IMG/VR virus record: IMGVR_UViG_3300025853_000511
Span: 1 to 27,994 of that record
Length of the DNA stretch: 27,994 nucleotides
Source: a virus
Reading direction: 5' to 3' (one strand)
This document shows positions 8,097 to 15,776 of the stretch, in pieces. The notes under the pieces are model-generated. The model saw only the letters and a program-made list of their open reading frames with translations. It searched no databases and was not told where the DNA came from. Positions within the stretch are counted from its first letter, which is position 1; the number at the start of each line of letters is the position of its first letter. Made by a program: the position numbers and the translations under genes.

Positions 8097-8539
8097 TGGC
8101 TCACGTTCGCAAGCAAATACGCGATGCGGTTGTAACCGCGCTGACTGGATTGACGACAACCGGCTCAAATGTATTCCGGAGCCGCATCTATCCTTTGGAA
8201 AAGACAAAGCTGCCGTGTTTGTGTATATTTACAAGAAGCGAGACCACTGAGTTCGACACAATGACGATCAGTCGGTCAACGCAAAGGAATTTAGATATTG
8301 CTGTTGAAGCATATGTTAGCGCGACAGCTAACTACGACAACACACTGGACACGATTGCAGTGCAAGTCGAGGAAGCAATAGCAAGTGACGTGACGTTAGG
8401 CGGCTTGGCAAAAGATGCACAAGTCACTGCGTTCGAGGCCGATTTTAGTGGTGACGGTGAGCAGCCGGTTGCCGTTGGCCGCTTTACCGTGGCTGTGCAG
8501 TATCGTACAGCTGAAAATGACGTTGAAACCGCCGCATAA
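8096..8539 (+). CDS. Tail terminator protein, gpU-like
   Basis: The 147-residue protein has the layout of lambda-type tail terminators. An N-terminal helix (RKQIRDAVVTALTGL) is followed by RSRIYPLEKTKLPCLCIF, a long strand pair (STQRNLDIAVEAYV), a helix with LDTIAVQVEEAI, and a C-terminal strand GRFTVAVQYRT. It would cap the tail tube and set the end of tail polymerisation. It precedes the tube protein gene, as U precedes V in lambda. The product ends with VETAA, 12 nt before the next start. Confidence 0.75.
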   Translation: MAHVRKQIRDAVVTALTGLTTTGSNVFRSRIYPLEKTKLPCLCIFTRSETTEFDTMTISRSTQRNLDIAVEAYVSATANYDNTLDTIAVQVEEAIASDVTLGGLAKDAQVTAFEADFSGDGEQPVAVGRFTVAVQYRTAENDVETAA

Positions 8540-8551
8540 GGAGTTGATCCA

Positions 8552-8953
8552 ATGGCAACACATACAGGCTCAGAAGGAACGGTGAAGCTAGGCACTGTCG
8601 GCAGCGACACCGCAATCGGCGAAATCCGGTCCTACACCATCACAGAAAATGCAGACACCATCGAGGACACCACGATGGGTGATGCCAGCCGCACTTACAA
8701 AGTCGGCCTGAAAAACTTTTCGGGTTCGGTTGAGTGCTATTTTGACGAAACTGACGCATCGCAAGACAGTATGGTCGCTGGTGCTGAGTTGACTTTGACC
8801 GTCTATCCAGAGGGTTCAGACAGCACAGACGATTATCTGACCGGTGACGTCATCATCACATCTGCCGATGTTACTGCATCAGCTGATGGAATGGTCGAGG
8901 CATCATTCAGCTTCCAAGGCACTGGCGCACTGACACGCGGCGCGGTGGCATAA
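8552..8953 (+). CDS. Major tail tube protein
   Basis: The 133-residue protein begins with the sequence typical of small tube subunits (GSEGTVKLG, then IGEIRSYTITENADTIEDT) and includes DASRTYKVGLKNFSGSVECY and a final SFSFQGTGAL strand. These are hallmarks of lambda V/HK97-like tail tube proteins, here without the extra C-terminal Ig domain of lambda gpV. A good ribosome site (aaggag, 8538-8543) precedes it. It lies directly upstream of the frameshifted chaperone pair. It would build the inner tube of a non-contractile tail, since no sheath gene is present. Confidence 0.88.
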   Translation: MATHTGSEGTVKLGTVGSDTAIGEIRSYTITENADTIEDTTMGDASRTYKVGLKNFSGSVECYFDETDASQDSMVAGAELTLTVYPEGSDSTDDYLTGDVIITSADVTASADGMVEASFSFQGTGALTRGAVA

Positions 8954-8957
8954 CTAG

Positions 8958-9302
8958 ATGTCACTGGGAGCGCAAATAGCTGCGCGGCGCAATACACAAA
9001 GGCGCATCATTGACGTTCCGGAATGGGGCGAGGATGATGTGCCGTTGCGTCTTTATTGTGGGCCGATCACGGCGGGCGATATAGATAGATTGCAGCGCAA
9101 GCACAAAAACTTTCTGAACGATATGACAATTGCCGGAATGGTTGATTTGATTATCCACAAAGCAGAAATGGAAGATGGGGCAAAAGCATTTACGCTAGAA
9201 GATAAGCCTCATCTGATGCGTGAAACGGTTGCTGTAATCTCAGAGGTTGCCGGACAAATGTTCGGCGAAACTGTAGACGTTGAGCAAGCGGAAAAAAACT
9301 GA
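8958..9302 (+). CDS. Tail assembly chaperone, gpG-like (zero frame)
   Basis: The 114-residue protein has a small beta segment (DVPLRLYCGPITAGDIDRL) and a helical remainder ending QAEKN. It occupies the slot of lambda G, between tube and tape-measure genes. The last codons gaa aaa aac run straight into the stop tga and form the slippery heptamer of a -1 frameshift site. Most ribosomes should end here, giving the short form that coats the tape measure during tail assembly. The longer product is listed separately. Confidence 0.87.
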   Translation: MSLGAQIAARRNTQRRIIDVPEWGEDDVPLRLYCGPITAGDIDRLQRKHKNFLNDMTIAGMVDLIIHKAEMEDGAKAFTLEDKPHLMRETVAVISEVAGQMFGETVDVEQAEKN

Positions 9303-9442
9303 AGGCCGATCCGTTACGGCTAAACATTATGGCCTTAGCGGATCGCTTACATAAGACGCAAGCTGAGATTGAAGAATTGACGCTGGAGGAAATCAACGAA
9401 TGGTTCGCTTATTTTAGGATTTTACAAGATGGCACAGAATAA
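8958..9442 (+). CDS. Tail assembly chaperone G-T fusion made by -1 frameshift
   Basis: A -1 slip at A AAA AAC (9293-9299) lets ribosomes bypass the stop at 9300 and read a further 47 codons from 9299 to 9439, ending at taa 9440-9442. The added part (starting LKADPLRLNIMALADRLHKT, ending FRILQDGTE) contains helices and EELTLEEINEWFAYF, a typical T-domain tail. The full product would be 161 residues. The T extension overlaps the tape-measure start by 14 nt, as expected. A stable hairpin lies 7 nt after the heptamer. Without frameshifting there would be a 126-nt gap here, unusual in this compact genome. Confidence 0.87.
9293..9345 (+). promoter_or_regulatory. Programmed -1 ribosomal frameshift element
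   Basis: The element has three parts. The slippery heptamer A AAA AAC (9293-9299) is in the correct phase, then comes a 7-nt spacer (9300-9306), then a hairpin at 9307-9345. The stem pairs CGATCCG (9307-9313) with CGGATCG (9339-9345). It continues inward with U-G, U-A and A-U pairs, one C/U mismatch, and five further pairs (9318-9322 with 9330-9334), leaving a 7-nt loop. The zero-frame stop lies inside the spacer. Confidence 0.9.
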
Positions 9443-10988
9443 ACTCCAGATTGTAATCGCGGCCAAAGATACAACCGGCAAGGTTTTCCGCGGTCTAAAT
9501 AGAGCGTTAGCCGGTGTTGGGCGTTCAATTCTCAGTATGAAAACGGCACTGGTCGGCTTGGCTGGTGCCGCTGGCCTTGGTTTTTTGGTCAAGTCGTCAC
9601 TTGATAGCATTGACGCCCTTGGCAAGACCGCCAGCAAGCTAGGCGTTACCACTGCCGAACTGCAAAAACTCCGATACGCTTCCGAACTGGCTGGCGTTGA
9701 AACGCGCACCGTTGATATGGCTGTGCAACGCTTCACACGGCGTCTGTCTGAGGCCGCTAGAGGCACCGGCGAAGCAAAAGACGCACTGATCGAACTGGGG
9801 CTGAATGCGCGTGAATTGGCGCAACAGCCGCTTGAAAAGCAGATGCTCGAATTGGCAAACGCTTTTGAGGAAGTCGAAAGCAGTGGCGACCGTGTGCGTC
9901 TGGCGTTCAAGCTGTTCGATAGTGAAGGTGTGGCGTTCATAAACACCCTGCAAGGCGGCACAGCGGCTTTGCAAGAGATGTTTGACGAGGTTGATGACCT
10001 TGGCGTTGTACTGTCAGCCAATGCCGTCAAAGGCGTTGAGGACGCGAATGATAGCTTTGTCAAACTGACATCGTTGTTTAGAGGTGTGCGCGATAGCATT
10101 GTCAGTTCGCTTGCACCGGCGTTTCGCACATTTGCTGACAGCATCAGAACAAATGTGGTCGATGCTATTAAAGACGCGGGCGGGATCGAACAGTTTGGCC
10201 GCAACCTCGCGTTGACCATCATTCGCATCTTCAAGCGCGGCGCAGAGGGCATTGAAGCCTTTACAAGTGAAACAATCCGTCAACTCAACCGCGTGATTGC
10301 ATTTTCAAATGACGTGGGCAAAGCCCTTGATATTGATTGGGCAAAAAAATTAGAGCCCTTAAATGAGAGTGATCTAGGTCTGGTTGATGTTTTTGAAGAT
10401 TTGGAAAGAAAAATCAATGCGCTTGGTATCGCTTCTGACAGGGCAAATGACGCCAATAATGATTTCAATAAGGGCAGTGAGGATTTAGAGGAAACGCTCA
10501 AAAAAGTTTTGATGACGGCAAACGATGTCAGAATGAACGGCATCAATGCGCTAGAGGATGCGCTTGTCAGCATCATCGACCGCACATCATCAGTCAAAGA
10601 TGCGTTCAAGGCGATGGCTAGATCAATCATCAGCGATATGATCAGAATGCAGATACAACAAAGCATCACCGGCCCACTGGCGCAAGCTATGGGTTTCCAA
10701 GTTAGTGGGTTGAAGGCGATTGGCGGGCCGGTGCAGTCTGGTTCGGCTTATGTCGTCGGCGAACGCGGGCCAGAAATGTTTGTGCCTAACAGTTCGGGCG
10801 CGATTGTGCCAAATGATCGGATGTCGGCTGGTGGCGTAATTGTTAATCAAACGATCAACGTATCAACTGGCGTTCAGCAAACGGTTCGGGCAGAGGTTAT
10901 GCAGATGATGCCGCAAATTAGCAATGCGGCCAAGAGTGCAGTGCTTGATGCAAGACGGCGTGGCGGTTCATTCGCGGCTGCATTTTAG
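9429..10988 (+). CDS. Tape measure protein
   Basis: The 519-residue protein has a basic N-terminus, a hydrophobic segment (residues about 37-58, MKTALVGLAGAAGLGFLV), long helical coiled-coil-like stretches, and the C-terminal tape-measure signature GERGPEMFVPNSSG. This protein sets tail length and helps eject DNA across the host membrane. At the usual rise per residue a 519-residue ruler implies a fairly short tail, in the region of 70-80 nm. It follows the G/GT genes, as in all lambda-like phages. Codons around 10320-10530 are somewhat AT-richer than the rest. Confidence 0.93.
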   Translation: MAQNKLQIVIAAKDTTGKVFRGLNRALAGVGRSILSMKTALVGLAGAAGLGFLVKSSLDSIDALGKTASKLGVTTAELQKLRYASELAGVETRTVDMAVQRFTRRLSEAARGTGEAKDALIELGLNARELAQQPLEKQMLELANAFEEVESSGDRVRLAFKLFDSEGVAFINTLQGGTAALQEMFDEVDDLGVVLSANAVKGVEDANDSFVKLTSLFRGVRDSIVSSLAPAFRTFADSIRTNVVDAIKDAGGIEQFGRNLALTIIRIFKRGAEGIEAFTSETIRQLNRVIAFSNDVGKALDIDWAKKLEPLNESDLGLVDVFEDLERKINALGIASDRANDANNDFNKGSEDLEETLKKVLMTANDVRMNGINALEDALVSIIDRTSSVKDAFKAMARSIISDMIRMQIQQSITGPLAQAMGFQVSGLKAIGGPVQSGSAYVVGERGPEMFVPNSSGAIVPNDRMSAGGVIVNQTINVSTGVQQTVRAEVMQMMPQISNAAKSAVLDARRRGGSFAAAF

Positions 10989-10997
10989 GGGTGAAAA

Positions 10998-11630
10998 ATG
11001 GCTATAACATATCCACTCACATTGCCGACCGTTGCCGGTATCGCGTCAATCAATCTCCGCGCAGTCAACGCAGTTGCGGTCAGTAGCAGCCCATTCACCT
11101 ATAAACAACAAGTTATCGCGCATCAAGGTCAACGGTGGGAAGCAGAGGTGACTTTGCCGCCTATGACGCGGGCAGATGCTGAAACGTGGATTGCGTTTCT
11201 GGTGTCTCTGCAAGGCGCACGAGGCACGTTCACAATGGGTGATCCGAATGCCGCATCAGCGCGAGGAAGCGCGTCAGTGACTGCCGGAACGCCGGTTGTG
11301 AATGGCGCAGATCAGACCGGTGGGTCATTGACTGTTGACGGCTTGCCAGCCTCTGCGACTGGTTATTTGAAAGCTGGCGATTATATTCAGCTGGGCGGTG
11401 GATCGTCTGCGACCTTGCACAAGGTTTTGCAGGACGTAGACAGCAACGCATCCGGTCAAGCAACCTTGGAGTTGTGGCCGTATATTCGCACTGCACCATC
11501 AGATGATGCGACAATTGTTGTTGGCGATACTGTCGGCGTGTTCCGGCTATCTAGCAATCAGACAGATTGGTCAATCAATAACGCCAGTTTCTACGGCATC
11601 ACCTTTGCGGCGGTTGAGGCGGTGGCGTAA
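10998..11630 (+). CDS. Minor tail protein, distal-tail-like
   Basis: The 210-residue, probably beta-rich protein starts directly after the tape measure with a good ribosome site (agggg). Residues 1-75 contain an SSPFTYKQQVIAHQGQRWEA segment followed by MTRADAETWIAFLVSLQGARG, which resembles the strand-helix pattern of distal tail and lambda M/L-type proteins. The middle is Gly/Ala/Ser-rich with an insertion-like beta region. By position it should form the ring between the tail tube and the tip. I cannot name the family with certainty. Confidence 0.68.
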   Translation: MAITYPLTLPTVAGIASINLRAVNAVAVSSSPFTYKQQVIAHQGQRWEAEVTLPPMTRADAETWIAFLVSLQGARGTFTMGDPNAASARGSASVTAGTPVVNGADQTGGSLTVDGLPASATGYLKAGDYIQLGGGSSATLHKVLQDVDSNASGQATLELWPYIRTAPSDDATIVVGDTVGVFRLSSNQTDWSINNASFYGITFAAVEAVA

Positions 11631-12262
11631 TGGCCAGCCGTGACATCACAACCGGCATTGCCACCGCGCTTGAGGCGTCCGAAATACAACCTTTTTTCGG
11701 CGTTCAACTGTTTTTGGACAGTGAAAATCTATATTTCTGGACTGGTTTGGGCGATCTAACGACTGGCGGCATAACATATGCTGGCACCGGTCAATTCCTT
11801 GCGATCTCAGAGATGGAAGAAACCGCAGAGATTGCGGCCAGAGGCGCGACAATCACACTGTCTGGCATACCTAGCAACCTCATATCGCTTGCGCTCACAG
11901 AACCGTATCAGGGCCGGAAATGCAAAATTATGTTCGGCGCGATTGATGCGAACCGTATTTATCTAAAAGCAGAAGATGGCACATATATTTTGCGCGAAGA
12001 TAGTGGCCGGATCGACATCACAGAGGGCGATGTCACGCCAGTTGTGGAATTGTTCACCGGTTATATTGACCAGATGAATATAGATGAAGGGCCAGACACC
12101 TCAACCATTGTGCTGGCTATAGAAAGCCGACTGATAGACTTAGAGCGTGAACGCATTTTCCGCTATACTGACCAGAACCAAAAAGCGAGATTTCCAAACG
12201 ACAAGGGTTTGGAGTTTGTTGAAGATTTGCAAGACAAGCAATTCAACTGGGGGCGGGGATAA
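11630..12262 (+). CDS. Minor tail protein of the tail tip (baseplate hub type)
   Basis: The 210-residue protein carries EMEETAEIAARGATITLSGI and SLALTEPYQGRKCKIMFG, motifs common in a family of phage tail-tip proteins that occurs between the distal-tail and tip-attachment genes. Strong beta content and the C-terminal sequence DKQFNWGRG fit that family. Its start overlaps the previous stop and its stop overlaps the next start (TAATG), which shows translational coupling across the tip genes. No lambda K-type NlpC/P60 peptidase gene follows, so this tip module is shorter than that of lambda. Confidence 0.72.
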   Translation: MASRDITTGIATALEASEIQPFFGVQLFLDSENLYFWTGLGDLTTGGITYAGTGQFLAISEMEETAEIAARGATITLSGIPSNLISLALTEPYQGRKCKIMFGAIDANRIYLKAEDGTYILREDSGRIDITEGDVTPVVELFTGYIDQMNIDEGPDTSTIVLAIESRLIDLERERIFRYTDQNQKARFPNDKGLEFVEDLQDKQFNWGRG

Positions 12263-14874
12263 TGTTTGCGGCTATATTTCTGTTTTCAGCAATAATCTTT
12301 TACGCTGAACCGGCCCACGCTTTTGGTTTCGGTTTGATCATTGCGGCGGTTGCATCTGCGGCGGCATCCACTGCGTTAGCTTCAGCGGCAACAATCACAA
12401 CAGCAGGGGGGATTTTCGCGTATTTTGGCGAACGGTTTCTAGCATCAGCCGCTTTGCAGTTCGCTCTTAATGCACTATCTCCAAAGCCGCGTGGTGTGCG
12501 TCAATCAGAACCATCACAGTCAGCAATATTGGTCAGCGGTGTTTCGCCGGTAGCAGATCACCAAATCATCTATGGTGAAACAAAGGTGGGCGGCGTGATT
12601 GTCTACAAAGAGGCCACAGACAACAATAAGTTTCTGCATATTGTGGTCGCGTTGGCTGGTCACGAGTGCGAAGAAATTGTGACTGTTTATCTGAATGATG
12701 AGGCATTGACGCTTGACGGCGATGGCGAGGTCACTGCGCCGGATAAATATGTTGGCAAGGTTCGGATCAAAACGCACCTTGGAACAGCCACACAAGCGGC
12801 AGACGCCGATCTGATCAACGAAAGTGACGGCTTGTGGACTGCTGACCATCGACTGCAGGGCATTTGCTACATTTATGCGCGGCTAGAGTTCAACGCTGAC
12901 GCTTTCCCGAATGGTGAACCTAACATCAGCGCGGTTGTTAAAGGCAAAAAGGTCTACAATCCGGCGACCGATACAACCGCTTGGTCGGACAATTCCGCGC
13001 TTATCGTGCGGGATTATTTGGCGGCGGCTTATGGATTGGCATCTGACAGTGACGAGATTGATGACACGCTAATTGCGACAGCCGTGGGCATCTGTGATGA
13101 AAGCGTTGCGCTGGCCGCTGGCGGCACTGAGAAACGATATACAACCAACGGTGCCATAACAACCGGCAACAAGCCATCAGAGACGCTTGATGCGCTTCTG
13201 AGGCCGATGGGTGGGATGCTTTGGTATGCTCAAGGCAAGTGGCGAATGAAGGCGGCAGCATATGTCACGCCAACATTCACACTGACTGAAGATGATTTGC
13301 GCTCGAATGTATCAATCCAAACACGTCACAGCCGCCGCGACAATTTCAATATTGTGCGCGGCAAGTTTCGCGGGTCCGAAAGCAATTGGCAGTTTAGTGA
13401 CTTTCCAGAAATCAGATCAACGACATTCATCGAGGCTGACGGCGGGCAAGAAAGCGCGATGGATTTGGAACTGGGTCTGGTGTCATCATCATCAGCCGCG
13501 CAAAGAATAGCTAAAATAGCTCTTTTCCAGAACCGCGAACAGCTGACACTATCAGCCACGTTCGGATTGCGGGCGTTTCAGTTGCAAGTCGGTGACGTTG
13601 TAAAATTCACAAACACACGCGCTGGATTTGATGAAAAGCCGTTTGAGGTTGTGAACTGGTCGTTTTCGCCTAACGATAACGGCGATATGCTTGTCAATAT
13701 GACACTGCGCGAAACGTCATCAGCGGTCTACGACTGGTCTGCTGAAGAAACCGCGTTTGAGGCCAACAACACGACACTAGCTGATCCGTTTGACGTTCCG
13801 GCCATCGGTCTGGCGGTGGCGTCAGAGGCGCGGATTATCAACGAGCATCTGACCAATGTGATCGTGGCGACAACAACATCAGACGCGCCGGAGCGGATCG
13901 ACAACGTAGAGGTGCAGTTCAAAAAGTCTACAGATACAGATTACATATCCGCTGGGATTGGCGATCTGGGCAAATTTGAAATCATTGACGTTGTAGATGA
14001 CAGTTATGACATTAGGGCCAGGGGCATCAACACGTTTGGCATCAAAGGCGATTTTTCTATCGTATCCAATTTTGGCGTTGAAAACCTAGCCGATCCACCG
14101 GCTGACGTTACCGATTTCAGCTTCAACGTGGGATCGTCTGGCATTTTGCTGGAATGGGAACCTGTAGCCGATCTTGATCTCTCATTCTATCGCATCCGGC
14201 ACAGCTTTTTGGAGAGTGGCGCAACCTTTGCCAACGCAATCACGGCTGTCAACAAGGTGGCGCGGCCAGCCAATAGCGTGATTGTTCCGGCGCAGTCTGG
14301 CACCTATTTGATCAAGGCATATGACAAATCTGGCAACCAGTCGGTCAACGCAACATCAATCGTTGTGCGAGCAGAGGACTTAGACATCTATGGCACAACG
14401 CAACGACAGACAGAGCATAGCACCTTTACTGGCACTAAAACTGGCTGTAGCGTTGTTGATAACCGGTTGCGGATCACCGATCCATCAACTGCCCCAACCA
14501 CAGCAACTTATGATTTCAGTAACTACATCGATACCGGAAGCGTGCGAGTGGCGCGTTGTAGCACTGAAATTGACAACTTGCGAATAAACGATGCGGCGAC
14601 TGTTACGTTTGACACGCTAACCGGAAATTTTGACAGTCTTGGCGGTAACTTTGATGATCTGACCGGCGGCTCATCTTTTGCTGACACTGACGTTATAACA
14701 TTTGTTAGCACGACAGATGATGACCCTGCTGGATCGCCAACGTGGTCTGCGTACAAGCGTTTCAAGTCTGGGGACTTTAGTGGACGCGCTTTTCGGTTTC
14801 GGGTAGAATTGCAATCAACTGGCGATGACGTGACACCGGCTTTGTCGGAGTTGGCCGCCACTGTGAGGTATTAA
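12262..14874 (+). CDS. Tip attachment protein J-like (central tail hub)
   Basis: The 870-residue protein has the J-type central part: QIIYGETKVGGVIVYKEA and the strand-rich hub, a helical SETLDALLRPMGGMLWYAQG segment, and DNFNIVRGKFRGSESNW. A fibronectin type III-like module follows around residues 611-700 (PADVTDF ... GILLEWEP). It would form the tail hub and touch the receptor. The N-terminus is unusual: a signal-peptide-like MFAAIFLFSAIIFYAEPAHA ending in an AHA site, followed by a second hydrophobic Ala/Gly-rich stretch to about residue 70. The C-terminal region carries two tandem DTLTGNFDSL/FDDLTGGS-like short motifs. The product is shorter than lambda J (about 1130). Confidence 0.85.
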   Translation: MFAAIFLFSAIIFYAEPAHAFGFGLIIAAVASAAASTALASAATITTAGGIFAYFGERFLASAALQFALNALSPKPRGVRQSEPSQSAILVSGVSPVADHQIIYGETKVGGVIVYKEATDNNKFLHIVVALAGHECEEIVTVYLNDEALTLDGDGEVTAPDKYVGKVRIKTHLGTATQAADADLINESDGLWTADHRLQGICYIYARLEFNADAFPNGEPNISAVVKGKKVYNPATDTTAWSDNSALIVRDYLAAAYGLASDSDEIDDTLIATAVGICDESVALAAGGTEKRYTTNGAITTGNKPSETLDALLRPMGGMLWYAQGKWRMKAAAYVTPTFTLTEDDLRSNVSIQTRHSRRDNFNIVRGKFRGSESNWQFSDFPEIRSTTFIEADGGQESAMDLELGLVSSSSAAQRIAKIALFQNREQLTLSATFGLRAFQLQVGDVVKFTNTRAGFDEKPFEVVNWSFSPNDNGDMLVNMTLRETSSAVYDWSAEETAFEANNTTLADPFDVPAIGLAVASEARIINEHLTNVIVATTTSDAPERIDNVEVQFKKSTDTDYISAGIGDLGKFEIIDVVDDSYDIRARGINTFGIKGDFSIVSNFGVENLADPPADVTDFSFNVGSSGILLEWEPVADLDLSFYRIRHSFLESGATFANAITAVNKVARPANSVIVPAQSGTYLIKAYDKSGNQSVNATSIVVRAEDLDIYGTTQRQTEHSTFTGTKTGCSVVDNRLRITDPSTAPTTATYDFSNYIDTGSVRVARCSTEIDNLRINDAATVTFDTLTGNFDSLGGNFDDLTGGSSFADTDVITFVSTTDDDPAGSPTWSAYKRFKSGDFSGRAFRFRVELQSTGDDVTPALSELAATVRY

Positions 14875-15768
14875 ATGGCAACGCACGATTATGTAATTTC
14901 GGATCAGACGACACCGGCTTTTCGCGCCGATTTGAACGATGCGCTAGAGGCGATTGCCACGAATAATGGCAGTGCAACCGCGCCATCAACCACATATGCC
15001 GGTATGTGGTGGCACGATACCGCCAACAATTATCTGAAAATGCGCGATGCTAATGATGCGAACTGGATCATTGTGGCCGAAATGGACGTCACAAATAGCC
15101 GCGTCAAGTTGATTTCCAACAGCGTCAAAGCGGCATCTGCGGCTGGCATCGACATTCTTGACAGCACTGGCACCAAAATCATCGACTTACAGATCGCATC
15201 CGAAGCGACAGCAAAAGCCGGAACCAATAACACTGAATTGATGACGCCTCTGCGCGTGGCACAAGCTGCGGCATTGCCAGCTGGTGCGATGATGCCATAC
15301 GCCGGAACGTCTGCGCCGACAGACTGGCTTTTTTGTTATGGTCAGTCCTTGTCAACAAGCACATACGCTGATTTGTTTGCCGCAATTGGCTACACCTATG
15401 GAGGCTCTGGGGCATCATTTAATGTGCCGGATTTGCGTGGCCGTGTCATTGCGGGTCAGGATGATATGGGCGGCACGTCAGCCAATCGCCTCACTAACCA
15501 GCCTGGTGGCTTGAATGGCGACACTTTGGGTGCGACTGGCGGCTCTGAAACGCACACGCTGACAGAGGCGCAATTGCCGTCACACACGCACTCAATGGGT
15601 GAGAACAGCCGCGCACAGCTGGGCAACGATAACGGTGTGGGTTATACCGGTAATTGGGTGTCGGGCGCACATTCAAACATCACATATTCAACACAATCAA
15701 CCGGCGGCGATGAGGCTCACAACAACGTGCAGCCGACAATCGTGTTGAATTACATTATCAAGACTTAG
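14875..15768 (+). CDS. Tail fibre protein with phage tail-collar domain
   Basis: The 297-residue protein begins with a short adhesin-attachment domain (ISDQTTPAFRADLNDALEAI, then AGMWWHDTANNYLKMRD) that recurs in marine phage fibres. A linker and a tail-collar-type domain follow from about residue 135 (PAGAMMPYAGTSAP, FNVPDLRGRVIAG). The C-terminus holds the His-rich THTLTEAQLPSHTHSMGEN, where the histidines may bind metal as in T4 gp12-type collars. It would be a short receptor-binding fibre. It directly follows the J-like gene and precedes the long fibre. Confidence 0.85.
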   Translation: MATHDYVISDQTTPAFRADLNDALEAIATNNGSATAPSTTYAGMWWHDTANNYLKMRDANDANWIIVAEMDVTNSRVKLISNSVKAASAAGIDILDSTGTKIIDLQIASEATAKAGTNNTELMTPLRVAQAAALPAGAMMPYAGTSAPTDWLFCYGQSLSTSTYADLFAAIGYTYGGSGASFNVPDLRGRVIAGQDDMGGTSANRLTNQPGGLNGDTLGATGGSETHTLTEAQLPSHTHSMGENSRAQLGNDNGVGYTGNWVSGAHSNITYSTQSTGGDEAHNNVQPTIVLNYIIKT

Positions 15769-15776
15769 AGGGCAAA

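Noticed and set aside
9422-10252. Long minus-strand open frame of 276 codons opposite the tape measure
   Set aside because: It is Ser/Ala/Leu-rich with no motif, lies fully antisense to a clear tape-measure gene and has no ribosome site or neighbours on that strand.
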